Of a stretch of DNA of 23,644 bases, positions 5,662 to 13,801 are shown piece by piece (the first letter of the stretch is position 1; each line of letters begins with the position of its first letter). Source of the DNA: a virus; IMG/VR virus record IMGVR_UViG_3300017613_004222, positions 1 to 23,644 of that record; one strand, 5' to 3'. Position numbers and translations under genes: made by a program. The notes under the pieces were generated by a model. The model did no database searches. It had not been told where the DNA came from and worked only from the letters and a program-made list of their open reading frames with translations.

Positions 5662-7294
5662 AAAAGCAGAAAAACAACCGTTAGGAAGAAGAATAGCGCA
5701 TGGGATTAATCGTGCAATTGCAGTATGTTCACCTGAAAGTGCATTTCGACGAGAGATGTATTTAAATGGCTTGGATCAAATAAGTGCATTATCACCTTAC
5801 AGAGGAGCGCAGAGGCGAAGAGCTACGGAAGACTGGATTCCCGGATCATCTTCGGCAGATCAGGATTTGCTTAGCGGGACTACGCTTGAAGATCTGAGAT
5901 CGAGAAGCCGGGATTTAAGTCGAAATAATCCGTATGCGGCAAGTATTACGGATACGACTGTGACAAATACTGTTGGTACTGGAATTAGACCTCAGAGCCA
6001 AATAAAAGCGGATGTCCTTGGTATTTCAGCAAATCAAGCCAGTGAATTTCAGTCAAAGGCAGAAGCAATCTTTCAAAGATGGATGAAGTTTGCTGATGCG
6101 GGACGAAGATTAAATTTTTATAAAATGCAAGCCTTGGTGGATCGTCAAATTATTGAAAATGGAGAGATTTTTATTGTGCCGCTCATCCTCGATAAGAGTA
6201 AGAATAACCGTCCGTATTCTTTTGCTTATCAGCTTGTAGAGGCTGATCGAGTGGATACTCCCAATGACAAAAGATCAGATAAAAATGTCCGTAAAGGCAT
6301 TGAGATTGGTAAATATGGACAGCCAGAAGCGTATTACATAAGCACTGGATTTCCGGGTGATTGGAAATATCAAACATATAACAAAAATCAAAAGTTTCGT
6401 AGATATCCTTCTATTAATGCAAAAACTGGATATAAAAATATATTGCATCTTTATGATATGAAGCGTCCGGATCAGTCAAGAGGTTTACCCCTTTGCGCTC
6501 CTGTAATCGAGTTTTTTCAACATTTAAATAAGTATTTAGAGGCAGAAATTATCAGTGCACGTATAGCCGCATGCTTTTCGATTTTTATCAAGAGGAATAA
6601 TCCATCGACGGCGTGGAATGATCCGAATGTTACAACTGATAGTGAGGGAAGGAAAATAGAAAAGATTTCTCCTGGCAGGGTTGATTATTTGGAGAATGGC
6701 GAGGAGCCAGTCTCCTTTAATCCAGCACGCCCAGGACAAACCTTTGATCAGTTTACGACTACTATTCTTAGAATGATTGCCGCAGGTGTTCAGCTTCCGT
6801 ATGAGTTGGTTCAAAAGAATTTTTCAAAAAGTAATTATTCCAATATGCGTGCGGCATTATTGCAAGCATATAAATACTTTCGCACCCGCCAGCAATTTCT
6901 TGCAGATAGCTTTTGCACGCCAACATGGGAGAGGGTAATTGAAGAGGCATATCTTTTAGGTGAAATAGAAGCTCCTGGCTTTTACGAAAAGAAAGATGAG
7001 TGGTTAAAAGTTTCGTGGATCGCTGATGGATGGGAATGGGTGGACCCGGCCAAAGAAACCAAGGCAGCGGTAGAAGGAAAGAATGCCAATATTATTACAT
7101 TATCTGATATTTGTGCGGCAAGAGGTAAGGATTGGGAGGAACTCCTAGAGCAAATAGCCCGTGAGAAATCAAAAATCAAGAAGTTAGAGGAGAAGTATGG
7201 AGTGAAATTTGATTTAGAAAAGGATCTTAGTAGTAAATTCTCAGAAGAGACACCAAGGAAAAAGGATGAGGGGGAGGAGGATGAAGATGCGTGA
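5654..7294 (+). CDS. Portal protein, lambda family
   Basis: The 546-residue protein has the conserved course of lambda-type portals: YRGAQRRRATEDW (near 50), SRDLSRNNPYAASITDTTVTNTVG (near 90), the QLVEADRV segment (near 195), HLYDMKRPDQSRGLPLCAPVI (near 265), and a C-terminal helix-rich stem with GVQLPYELVQKNFSKSNYSNMRAAL (near 375). Twelve copies should form the DNA entry ring at one capsid vertex and dock terminase, then gpW. The ATG at 5654 is preferred; a TTG two codons upstream (5648) is in frame. Neither has a ribosome binding site, and the 8-base overlap with gpW suggests coupled translation. The last residues are very acidic (KKDEGEEDEDA). Secure call. Confidence 0.95.
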   Translation: MIKKAEKQPLGRRIAHGINRAIAVCSPESAFRREMYLNGLDQISALSPYRGAQRRRATEDWIPGSSSADQDLLSGTTLEDLRSRSRDLSRNNPYAASITDTTVTNTVGTGIRPQSQIKADVLGISANQASEFQSKAEAIFQRWMKFADAGRRLNFYKMQALVDRQIIENGEIFIVPLILDKSKNNRPYSFAYQLVEADRVDTPNDKRSDKNVRKGIEIGKYGQPEAYYISTGFPGDWKYQTYNKNQKFRRYPSINAKTGYKNILHLYDMKRPDQSRGLPLCAPVIEFFQHLNKYLEAEIISARIAACFSIFIKRNNPSTAWNDPNVTTDSEGRKIEKISPGRVDYLENGEEPVSFNPARPGQTFDQFTTTILRMIAAGVQLPYELVQKNFSKSNYSNMRAALLQAYKYFRTRQQFLADSFCTPTWERVIEEAYLLGEIEAPGFYEKKDEWLKVSWIADGWEWVDPAKETKAAVEGKNANIITLSDICAARGKDWEELLEQIAREKSKIKKLEEKYGVKFDLEKDLSSKFSEETPRKKDEGEEDEDA

Positions 7295-8639
7295 AAATAG
7301 AATCAGTGAATTATTTTTCAATCAGCCGCTTGCGCTTCATGAAGATATGATCGGCCCTATAGGTGCGATTATTGATCGCCACACCGAAGGCATTAAATTG
7401 TCAGATTTAGAAGTTGAAGCCGCAATTGGACAGGGCCAAAGACAGGCAAAGGGCTATGAAGTGATTAATGGTGTTGCGGTCATTCCTATTATTGGAGCAA
7501 TTTCAAAACGTATGAATATGTTTAGTCGTATCAGTGGAGGCACATCCGTTGAAATGTTGCAAAAAGATTTCCTGCAGGCATTAGGAGATCCCCAAGTGAA
7601 AAGAATAGCTTTTGATATTGATAGTCCTGGAGGAACTGTGGGGGGAGTGCCTGAATTGGCAGATGCAATTTATGAGTCAAGAGGAATTAAGCCGATTGAA
7701 TCATACATTAATGGTCAGATGTGTTCCGCTGCTTATTGGATAGGATCCGCCGCAGATAAAATTTATGCAACCAAAAGTTCTATTGTTGGCTCTATTGGTG
7801 TTTATACAGTTGCCAAAGATTATACGGTTATGGAACACAATCGTGGGGTGCGAAGTGAAGTTATCCGGGCAGGAAAGCATAAAGCCGCTGGGCATCCTGA
7901 AAAGTATTTATCCAGTGATGACATTAATATTATGCAGGCAAGAATTAATGATTTTTATGAATTGTTTATTGATGCAGTTGCAAAAAATCGAAATATTTCA
8001 AAAGAGAAAGCTTATGAGCTAGGTGATGGAAACTTTTGTATTGGGCAAAAAGCCCTGGGCATTGGTTTAGTCGATGGTTTAGCCGTATTAGATTCCATTA
8101 CAACTGGCAACAATTCCGCAATAGTTGCGGATGCGAATCCGTTAATTATAGATGCAGATAATAAAAATAATAATAAGGGAGAAGAGAATATGGGAAAAGA
8201 AATAAAAGATTTAACACTTAATGAATTGAAGGCGGAGAATCCTGAGTTGGTAAAGAAGATTCAAGATAACACAATTGATGCATTAGCCGAGAAGGAAACC
8301 TTGGGTAAAGATAAAGTCATTGAGGCAATAGATGGTGAAAGAGCAAGAGCAACTAAAATTTTAAATCTTGTCAAGATTGAAGCTTATTCGGAGTTCGGAG
8401 ATTTAGCTGGTGAGTGTGTGGGAAAAGGTGATTCTTTTGAAGTGGCCGAAGGAAAATTTAAAGATGCTCGTATAAAAATTTTAGAAACTAGCGCACCTCA
8501 AACGCCTGGATCTGGCGATGGTGATATAAATGCGTCTGGTGAAAAAACACCTCTAGCGAAAGCTAAAGAGTATGCCGCAGAGCATAAGTGTAGTATTGCA
8601 GATGCATTATCAGCGACTGCAGAAAAACGAAATAGGTAG
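7287..8639 (+). CDS. Prohead protease-scaffold, S49 (GpC-like)
   Basis: The 450-residue product combines an S49/SppA-type serine protease (about 50-280) with a helical C-terminal region. The protease shows the oxyanion motif DSPGG (near 113-117), a nucleophile candidate S147 in MCSAAYW, and a catalytic lysine candidate K199 in AGKHKAAGHP, a Ser-Lys dyad. A linker rich in Asn, Asp and Lys (about 285-300) leads to the scaffold part. As in lambda C/Nu3 it should help build and then clear the prohead interior. The ATG at 7287 is preferred because GAGGAGG ends six bases upstream; ATGs at 7266 and 7281 are in frame but lie before or against that site. The start overlaps the portal stop by 8 bases. 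Confidence 0.93.
   Translation: MRENRISELFFNQPLALHEDMIGPIGAIIDRHTEGIKLSDLEVEAAIGQGQRQAKGYEVINGVAVIPIIGAISKRMNMFSRISGGTSVEMLQKDFLQALGDPQVKRIAFDIDSPGGTVGGVPELADAIYESRGIKPIESYINGQMCSAAYWIGSAADKIYATKSSIVGSIGVYTVAKDYTVMEHNRGVRSEVIRAGKHKAAGHPEKYLSSDDINIMQARINDFYELFIDAVAKNRNISKEKAYELGDGNFCIGQKALGIGLVDGLAVLDSITTGNNSAIVADANPLIIDADNKNNNKGEENMGKEIKDLTLNELKAENPELVKKIQDNTIDALAEKETLGKDKVIEAIDGERARATKILNLVKIEAYSEFGDLAGECVGKGDSFEVAEGKFKDARIKILETSAPQTPGSGDGDINASGEKTPLAKAKEYAAEHKCSIADALSATAEKRNR
8190..8639 (+). CDS. Nested capsid scaffold, Nu3-like, made from an internal start
   Basis: Inside the protease gene, in the same frame, AAGGGAG (8175-8181) sits 8 bases before an ATG at residue 302. Starting there gives a 149-residue protein, MGKEIKDLTLNELKAENPEL..., that is charged, helix-prone and without the protease domain. 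Lambda makes its scaffold Nu3 in exactly this way from the 3' part of gene C. The ribosome binding site and the domain border coincide, which supports real internal initiation; the product itself is inferred. Confidence 0.7.
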   Translation: MGKEIKDLTLNELKAENPELVKKIQDNTIDALAEKETLGKDKVIEAIDGERARATKILNLVKIEAYSEFGDLAGECVGKGDSFEVAEGKFKDARIKILETSAPQTPGSGDGDINASGEKTPLAKAKEYAAEHKCSIADALSATAEKRNR

Positions 8640-8709
8640 AAAGATGATTTTTAAAGAAATCAGGTAAAGATTCATAATCACATGTTAAATGAAAATCGAG
8701 GAGGATAAT

Positions 8710-9432
8710 ATGTATAACGAGGGGAATAAGACATTTACATCAGGAGAGGCTCTGGAGGCTTACCGAAGAGTAAAGTTAAGAGCGGGATCAGGCTTTATTG
8801 TTGAATATGCTGATGCTGGTGAAAAAGACATTGGTGTTACTCAAGAAAAAGTTGAGATTAGTAAGCCTGTTGCTTTGAAGTTGAGAAATGCACCAGGGAC
8901 AGTTGAGATTGAATCTTCAGAAGAATTTGCAGTGGGTGTGACTCTTTACGGAGCAAATGATGGGAAAGTCCAAGACACAGCAAGTGGTGATCCTCTGGGG
9001 ACAGCGCTAGATAATTCAACTGCAGATGGATGTATTGCTGAAGTCTTGCGTGACAAAGGCGAAGCAGCTTCTATCGATGGAGCATCTGTGAAAGTTGAAG
9101 CAGAAGCTGGGAATGGTGCAATTCCTGTGATTTTCAGGAAATCTGGCATTACGGATGCGACAACAGCCCTTGAAATTGTTGCAGCGCCGTTTGCATTTAA
9201 GGTTATTGATTGGTGGATGATCTCCAGAGATACAACCGTCTCAAATATCAAATTGCAAAATGATGCAGATGATCTTTCAGCAAATAAGGCAAAAGGCACG
9301 GCAAATGATACGATTGTTCGAGGAGGCACTCTTGTTGCAGGGCAGGATGAGTTTGCAGTAGCGGAATCTTTGAAAGTTTTTGCAAGTGCAGTAGCAGCTT
9401 TTGATATTTTTGTTCTTGCTGAAAAGATATAA
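8710..9432 (+). CDS. Capsid cement/decoration protein (DUF2190-like N-terminus)
   Basis: The 240-residue product lies between scaffold and major capsid protein, the gpD position in lambda. Residues about 10-115 are glycine/alanine-rich beta sequence with a DUF2190-like pattern (RVKLRAGSGFIVEYADAG, FAVGVTLYGANDGKV, GDPLGTALDNSTADG). A second beta-rich part (about 130-240) contains APFAFKVIDWWMISRD and ends with FDIFVLAEKI, a type seen in phage surface proteins. It probably binds the outside of the expanded capsid. The ATG at 8710 is chosen because GAGGAGG (8698-8704) precedes it by five bases; an in-frame ATG at 8689 lies before that site. The assignment leans on position as much as on sequence. 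Confidence 0.7.
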   Translation: MYNEGNKTFTSGEALEAYRRVKLRAGSGFIVEYADAGEKDIGVTQEKVEISKPVALKLRNAPGTVEIESSEEFAVGVTLYGANDGKVQDTASGDPLGTALDNSTADGCIAEVLRDKGEAASIDGASVKVEAEAGNGAIPVIFRKSGITDATTALEIVAAPFAFKVIDWWMISRDTTVSNIKLQNDADDLSANKAKGTANDTIVRGGTLVAGQDEFAVAESLKVFASAVAAFDIFVLAEKI

Positions 9433-9494
9433 GCAAAACAGAAATTAAATTTATATTGATTGCAAAGTATTTTTTGAAAAAGGAGGAATAAGTA

Positions 9495-10454
9495 ATGATA
9501 AATCATTCAGGATTAAGAGGAGTTCCAAGGCTGGATTTATCAGCCGCAGTTGAAGAATATATTCAAAATGATAGCGATTTTATCGGGACAAAAGTTCTTG
9601 CTATTAAGGATGTACCACAGCAGTCATCTAAATTTAAAGCAAAAACCCGTGCTAGTGTGACGCTTGACGCGGATACAAAAAGAGCCAAAAGCGGGCATTA
9701 CAATCGCATTTCTTTAGAGGTTAAAGATTTAACTTATGCCTGTGAAGAAAATGGCCTTGAGGAGGTATTAGGTGATGATGAGCGAAATCTCTACGAGAGT
9801 GACTTTGATGCTGAGTTTGCGACAGCAAAGAATGTTGCTGATGCTCTGAAGAGAATGCAGGAGAAAAGAATTTCAGAAGCAGTATTTAATACTTCAACTT
9901 TTTTTGGATCTGATCTCTACACGGATGCGGCGGCAACAAAAGCATGGAACGATGCCACTGCAGATGCAATCGGGAATGTCAGGACTGCAAAGCGAAAAGT
10001 TAAGGCGAATTGCGGGATAACTCCAAATGCATTAATTTTAAATGGAAATATTTTAGAATATTTGAAAAGTAACACCGCAGTAAAAGACGCAATTAAATAC
10101 ACAGCACGCTTAACTGAGGCTGAAATCTCAAATGCGATTGCCGATTTATTTGGCGTTGATTATGTCCTGGTCGCAGATAGCATCCGCAATTCCGCGAAAA
10201 AAGGTAAAGCATTTTCATCATCAGCAATTTGGTCTGACCTTTATGCAATGGTAGCTATTATTGCATCGCATGGCAGCGATCTAAGGACGCCAAGCCTCGG
10301 CCGCACACTGTTGTGGACTACCGATAGTCCAGATAATTGTACTGTTGAGGAATATCGGGATAATCCGGCAAGAGGTGATGTTTATCGTGTAAGGCAAAAT
10401 ACGGAAGAAAAGATTATTGATCCATATTTTGCGCACCTTATCAAAGTCACTTAG
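9495..10454 (+). CDS. Major capsid protein
   Basis: The 319-residue protein starts behind AAAGGAGGAA and lies right after the decoration gene, in the gpE position. It has the character of an HK97-fold capsid subunit: a charged N-terminal arm (VEEYIQNDSDFIGTKVLAIKDV), a long spine helix (DAEFATAKNVADALKRMQEKRISEAVFN, about 103-131), an A-domain with NALILNGNILEYLKS and GVDYVLVADSIRN (about 175-235), and a C-terminal WSDLYAMVAI / GRTLLWTTD / DPYFAHLIKVT series typical of phage coats. Several hundred copies should form the icosahedral shell. Its length suits a coat that relies on a separate scaffold, consistent with the nested gene upstream. Confidence 0.88.
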   Translation: MINHSGLRGVPRLDLSAAVEEYIQNDSDFIGTKVLAIKDVPQQSSKFKAKTRASVTLDADTKRAKSGHYNRISLEVKDLTYACEENGLEEVLGDDERNLYESDFDAEFATAKNVADALKRMQEKRISEAVFNTSTFFGSDLYTDAAATKAWNDATADAIGNVRTAKRKVKANCGITPNALILNGNILEYLKSNTAVKDAIKYTARLTEAEISNAIADLFGVDYVLVADSIRNSAKKGKAFSSSAIWSDLYAMVAIIASHGSDLRTPSLGRTLLWTTDSPDNCTVEEYRDNPARGDVYRVRQNTEEKIIDPYFAHLIKVT

Positions 10455-10549
10455 GAGGCAGATTTTTAATATCGATGAAAATAAGAAATATTGACATCTC
10501 CGGTATAAGTATTCGGGGATGGCAACTTCTTAAATTTGTGAGGTGTAAA

Positions 10550-10735
10550 ATGTCTAAAGAAAAACAAGAAGTAATTAAGGGCTCAAAGGTTAAGTTGGCT
10601 TTGGCCTGTGACAGATACGTAGACGGCAAAGATCGGATTGCGGGGTACGTTGTTTATGATGAGGGATTAGTGGGAAGCCTTAAGAGATTCGATTTTGATA
10701 TTTTATTGAGAAAAGGCTTTTTGAAAGGGGCCTAA
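10550..10735 (+). CDS. Small protein after the capsid gene, unknown function
   Basis: A 61-residue product, MSKEKQEVIKGSKVKLAL..., begins at an ATG with GAGGTG five bases upstream. The same frame runs back to an ATG at 10475, but that one is about 17 bases from the nearest GGAGG, so the shorter form is preferred. The sequence looks like one small beta barrel (KVKLALACDRYVDGKDRIAGYVVYDE) and a C-terminal helix. No family is recognised. Its place after the major capsid gene is that of lambda gpFI or of small completion proteins, which is only a positional hint. Confidence 0.6.
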   Translation: MSKEKQEVIKGSKVKLALACDRYVDGKDRIAGYVVYDEGLVGSLKRFDFDILLRKGFLKGA

Positions 10736-10740
10736 TAGAA

Positions 10741-10776
10741 AAAAGAGGGGGCTTGTTTTTATTGAGAGCAAGCCCC
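10741..10776 (-). terminator. Hairpin with a minus-strand terminator layout
   Basis: A perfect 8-bp stem, GGGGCTTG (10748-10755) with CAAGCCCC (10769-10776), has no T-run on the plus-strand side. Read on the minus strand, the stem is followed by CTCTTTTTTC, the classic intrinsic terminator order. It may stop antisense transcripts, or stabilise the 3' end of the capsid message on the plus strand. It marks the border between the core head genes and the inserted fibre cassette. Confidence 0.55.
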
Positions 10777-10798
10777 GTTGACAGTATTGAGGTAAGGG

Positions 10799-11152
10799 AT
10801 GGAAAAAAATCTTCAAATATATCGTGGTGATGATAAAAATTATAATTTTGTTTTTAAAGATGGAGATGGAAGTCCTATAGATATTACAGGATGGATTCTA
10901 TTCTTCACGGTAAAGTCAACAGTAGATGATGCAATAAATGATGATGCGGCTGAAGTGATAAAGACAATATCAGCACACACGAATCCTGCAGAGGGTCAAA
11001 CAACTGTCTCGATATTGGATACAGATACAAATGGTTTAAGCGCAGGTGATTATTATTACGATTTTCAAGTGAAGAAAAGCACAGGGAAAATTATGACCAT
11101 CATGCATGGTGGGTTAGAAATAACGCGTGAAGTAACTCGAAGGATTTCATGA
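10799..11152 (+). CDS. Ig-like structural protein (BppU N-terminal-like)
   Basis: The 117-residue product starts behind GAGGTAAGGG. Its opening, LQIYRGDDKNYNFVFKDGDG..., then DITGWILFFTVKS, SILDTDTNGLSAGDYYYDFQV and IMTIMHGGLEITREV, follows the beta-sandwich pattern of the N-terminal domain of BppU-type baseplate proteins and similar Ig-like phage domains. Such domains attach accessory or fibre proteins to a virion. It heads a group of three genes joined by 4-base overlaps, so it may be the anchor for the fibre encoded third. The fold call is from pattern; the role is inferred from the neighbours. Confidence 0.6.
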   Translation: MEKNLQIYRGDDKNYNFVFKDGDGSPIDITGWILFFTVKSTVDDAINDDAAEVIKTISAHTNPAEGQTTVSILDTDTNGLSAGDYYYDFQVKKSTGKIMTIMHGGLEITREVTRRIS

Positions 11153-11496
11153 TGTCTAATCAGGATATAGAAGTGACGGTTGGGTCAACAAATATAGAGG
11201 CAACGATTGAAGATGATCAGGTTATAAATATAACATTTGCGAGTGCATCATCAGGGCAGGTGTTATTAACCGATTTAATTGATGGAGCCTCCCCCGTTGA
11301 ATCTCCTGATGGCATCAGAACAGATTTTACATTGCCTAATGGGGATAAATATATTTCCGGACGCCTTAAAATCTATAGGGATCACGCAAAGCTTATTCGC
11401 GAAGTAGATTATATAGAAACAAGCCCAACCATTTTTAGATTAACAGTGCCGACAGATAGTGACGAAAAACTAACAATGGATTATATCAGACAATGA
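11149..11496 (+). CDS. Small beta-rich phage protein, unknown function
   Basis: The 115-residue product overlaps its upstream neighbour by 4 bases (ATGA); an adjacent second ATG at 11152 is an alternative start. The N-terminal half is repetitive and hydrophobic-polar (VTVGSTNIEATIEDDQVINITFASASSGQ). The second half (DGIRTDFTLPNG, SGRLKIYRDHAKLIREVDYIE, FRLTVPTDSDEKLTMDYIRQ) has the pattern of a small beta domain common in phage fibre-associated proteins, where the phrase DGxRTxFTLP recurs. It is probably a virion component linking the Ig-like protein and the fibre. No firm function. Confidence 0.6.
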   Translation: MMSNQDIEVTVGSTNIEATIEDDQVINITFASASSGQVLLTDLIDGASPVESPDGIRTDFTLPNGDKYISGRLKIYRDHAKLIREVDYIETSPTIFRLTVPTDSDEKLTMDYIRQ

Positions 11497-13775
11497 AAAA
11501 AATATTTTTTATTTTCATAATATTTTTATTTATGAAATCAAGTGTTTTTGCAGGCACAAAGGCCAAACGTGTAAAAGTTGAGGATGCCGGAGGGTATTTT
11601 GATGGAATAAATGTTGAAGAGGTTTTGCAGGAAATAGGGGCAGCTGGAGGAGTAGGAAATTTATCGGCAGTTTGGGAGTGTTTATCCGGAGATTGCAAGG
11701 CTTTAATTGCTAGTAATGATGATACTTTAGATGTTTCTGGAATTAATTGGTCTATTCCGATGAAGATGTCAATGGATTGTAGCGGAGAATTAATCGAGGG
11801 GCATATGTGTTGGGATACGGATGACGATAAATTGTATGTGGGTGATAATACCAGTGCAAGTGAAATAGGATCTGGGTCGCAATTAACAGAAGAACAAGTT
11901 GAGGACTTTGTCGGTGCAATGTTAGCCGGAACGGAAACACGGATCACGGTCACTTATGATGATGCCGGAAATATGATTGATTTTGTTGTTGATGACATGA
12001 ACCAAAGTGAATGCTCTTCTTCCTCGTGTGATTTGAATATAGGGACAACGCTTAATGCTCAAGGGGTATGCCTTGCCGATGGTACGAATTGTCCTGCAGA
12101 TGATGATGCCCCGGATAATGATTCAGAAGTTCCGGACGCAATAACCGTCACTGGATACATGCAAGATGCTGATATAAATACTTTTTCAGAAATACAAGAT
12201 TGGGTGAGTGACGCAACGCTTTTAAAAGGGGGAATTTTAACGGATACAAAATTTTGCGTATATGACAGTGCAAGCGGAACAATAGCCTGTAATGCCGAGG
12301 CTGGGTCAACATTAACGCAGGAGCAAGTGGATGATTATATCAGTCAATTAATCAACGATCCTGACTCAGTACATACAAGGATCAGTGTTGTTTATGATGA
12401 TGTAAATAACGCGTATGATTTTATTGTAGATGATATGAATGATGACATCCCGGATAGTGGCGATTTAGGAATAATTGATACAGAAACGGAATTTGAAAGT
12501 GAGCTCTTTTCCATAACAACCCCTACAGAAGTTACAAACGCAATTTCGACACATGAGTCCACCTATAGCCATTTAAATTACAATACGGCATACACGCATA
12601 GCCAAATAGCCACAGGGAATCCTCATAGTTTAGATTATGTTGATATTGGTTTATCTGCTGATCAAATCAAGGATTGGACCCTAGATCAAGGGGCAACAAA
12701 TATCCATGAGGGGAACTATGTTGAAACAGATCCTAAAGTGGGAAATTTAACGGCAGATAAATGGTGTAAAGAGGATAGCGGACAAGTTGTTTGCAACCAG
12801 AATACTCCTGCAGATACAAGCGCAAATACACAGTGCACAGGCACAACCACCTATTATGATGGTGACGGGAATTGTGATGATATATCAACCGTGTATGAGG
12901 CAGCAGATACAGACATAGCAAAAAGAAATGAAGATGAGGTTATTACCGGAGCTTGGGACTTTGGAGGAGGAGGTCTTGAGATCCCCAATAGCATTTCGTT
13001 GCCCGGGACTTGCACCGTAGGAGCGTCGTATATGGATACCGATGCAACAAGTGGGCAGAGGTTTTATTTATGTGAATCTTCTAATTCATGGGTGGCGCAA
13101 GGAGTTGCAGGAGGATCAAGTGTATGGAGCGATGGAGGCACTTATATATATCCTGCTAATGATGAAGAAATTAGGACTAGAGGTTATGTCTATAATAATA
13201 GTTTTATAGGTGAAGGTGCCGGGGGAACTTTAAATATTGCACATGAAAATAATGTTGCCTTTGGAAAAAATGCATTAGGGTCTTTATTCAACTCATCTTC
13301 TGACCTTAATTCAGCCTATGGCTCATATTCATTGCAAAAGTGTGATGGTTGTAATGAAAACGCCGCTACTGGATATCATGCATTAGGTGATGTAGTTACA
13401 GGTTTTAGAAGTGCTGCTATAGGATTTAAAGCAGGAGATTTATTGAATGCTAGTTCTAGCTATAATTCAATATTAGGTTCTTTTGCATGTGGAAATGTTG
13501 CTGATGATATTGATAACTCAATTTGTATAGGGTATGCGTCTGGGTATGGAAATGTTTCTAGTAATGAATTATGGGTTGATAACTCGCCTACAGCCACTCC
13601 ACTTATTTTTGGAGATTTCTCATCGGATGAACTTACGATCAACGGAGTTCTCATAGCTGCCCCTGCAGCATCAAGAACATGTGATGCCGGGACAGAAGGC
13701 GGGATGATGTATGACAGTGATGATAATAATTTTTATGGCTGTGACGGGAGCTCATGGAATCAGCTTAATAATTAA
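11493..13775 (+). CDS. Fibre/adhesin-like protein with a signal peptide
   Basis: The 760-residue product begins with a clear Sec signal peptide: KK, a hydrophobic core IFFIFIIFLF, and SSVFA before G21. The mature part opens with VKVEDAGGYFDGINVEEVLQEIG, a motif common in phage fibres. A domain of about 40 residues is repeated, at 131-170 and 273-316: L-T-x-E-Q-V-x-D, R-I-(T/S)-V-x-Y-D-D, DF-x-V-DDMN. Near 587-690 come YadA-head-like repeats (NVAFGKNALG, AATGYHALG, AAIGFKAG, SICIGYASG). A short Trp/Cys motif occurs at about 103-115, 510-535 and 736-757. Cysteines are frequent, fitting an exported protein. The ATGA overlap ties it to the two genes before it. Either an exported surface adhesin carried by the phage, or a fibre with an unusual N-terminus. 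Confidence 0.75.
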   Translation: MKKIFFIFIIFLFMKSSVFAGTKAKRVKVEDAGGYFDGINVEEVLQEIGAAGGVGNLSAVWECLSGDCKALIASNDDTLDVSGINWSIPMKMSMDCSGELIEGHMCWDTDDDKLYVGDNTSASEIGSGSQLTEEQVEDFVGAMLAGTETRITVTYDDAGNMIDFVVDDMNQSECSSSSCDLNIGTTLNAQGVCLADGTNCPADDDAPDNDSEVPDAITVTGYMQDADINTFSEIQDWVSDATLLKGGILTDTKFCVYDSASGTIACNAEAGSTLTQEQVDDYISQLINDPDSVHTRISVVYDDVNNAYDFIVDDMNDDIPDSGDLGIIDTETEFESELFSITTPTEVTNAISTHESTYSHLNYNTAYTHSQIATGNPHSLDYVDIGLSADQIKDWTLDQGATNIHEGNYVETDPKVGNLTADKWCKEDSGQVVCNQNTPADTSANTQCTGTTTYYDGDGNCDDISTVYEAADTDIAKRNEDEVITGAWDFGGGGLEIPNSISLPGTCTVGASYMDTDATSGQRFYLCESSNSWVAQGVAGGSSVWSDGGTYIYPANDEEIRTRGYVYNNSFIGEGAGGTLNIAHENNVAFGKNALGSLFNSSSDLNSAYGSYSLQKCDGCNENAATGYHALGDVVTGFRSAAIGFKAGDLLNASSSYNSILGSFACGNVADDIDNSICIGYASGYGNVSSNELWVDNSPTATPLIFGDFSSDELTINGVLIAAPAASRTCDAGTEGGMMYDSDDNNFYGCDGSSWNQLNN

Positions 13776-13801
13776 TTAATTAAGAAAGAAGGAATTAAGC
13801 A

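Noticed and set aside
8946-9506. 186-residue frame on the minus strand
   Set aside because: It lies opposite the decoration gene, is low in complexity, and has no binding site or recognisable domain; it is a shadow of the plus-strand gene.
10491-10520. TTGACA as a promoter after the capsid gene
   Set aside because: The sequence at -10 distance is CGGGG-like; there is no A+T-rich hexamer at normal spacing.
10475-10549. Longer start for the small protein after the capsid gene
   Set aside because: The nearest GGAGG is about 17 bases away, while the ATG at 10550 has GAGGTG at proper spacing; not fully excluded.
11486-11953. 155-residue frame on the minus strand
   Set aside because: Opposite the start of the fibre gene, rich in Ser and Pro as expected from antisense of this composition, no family seen.
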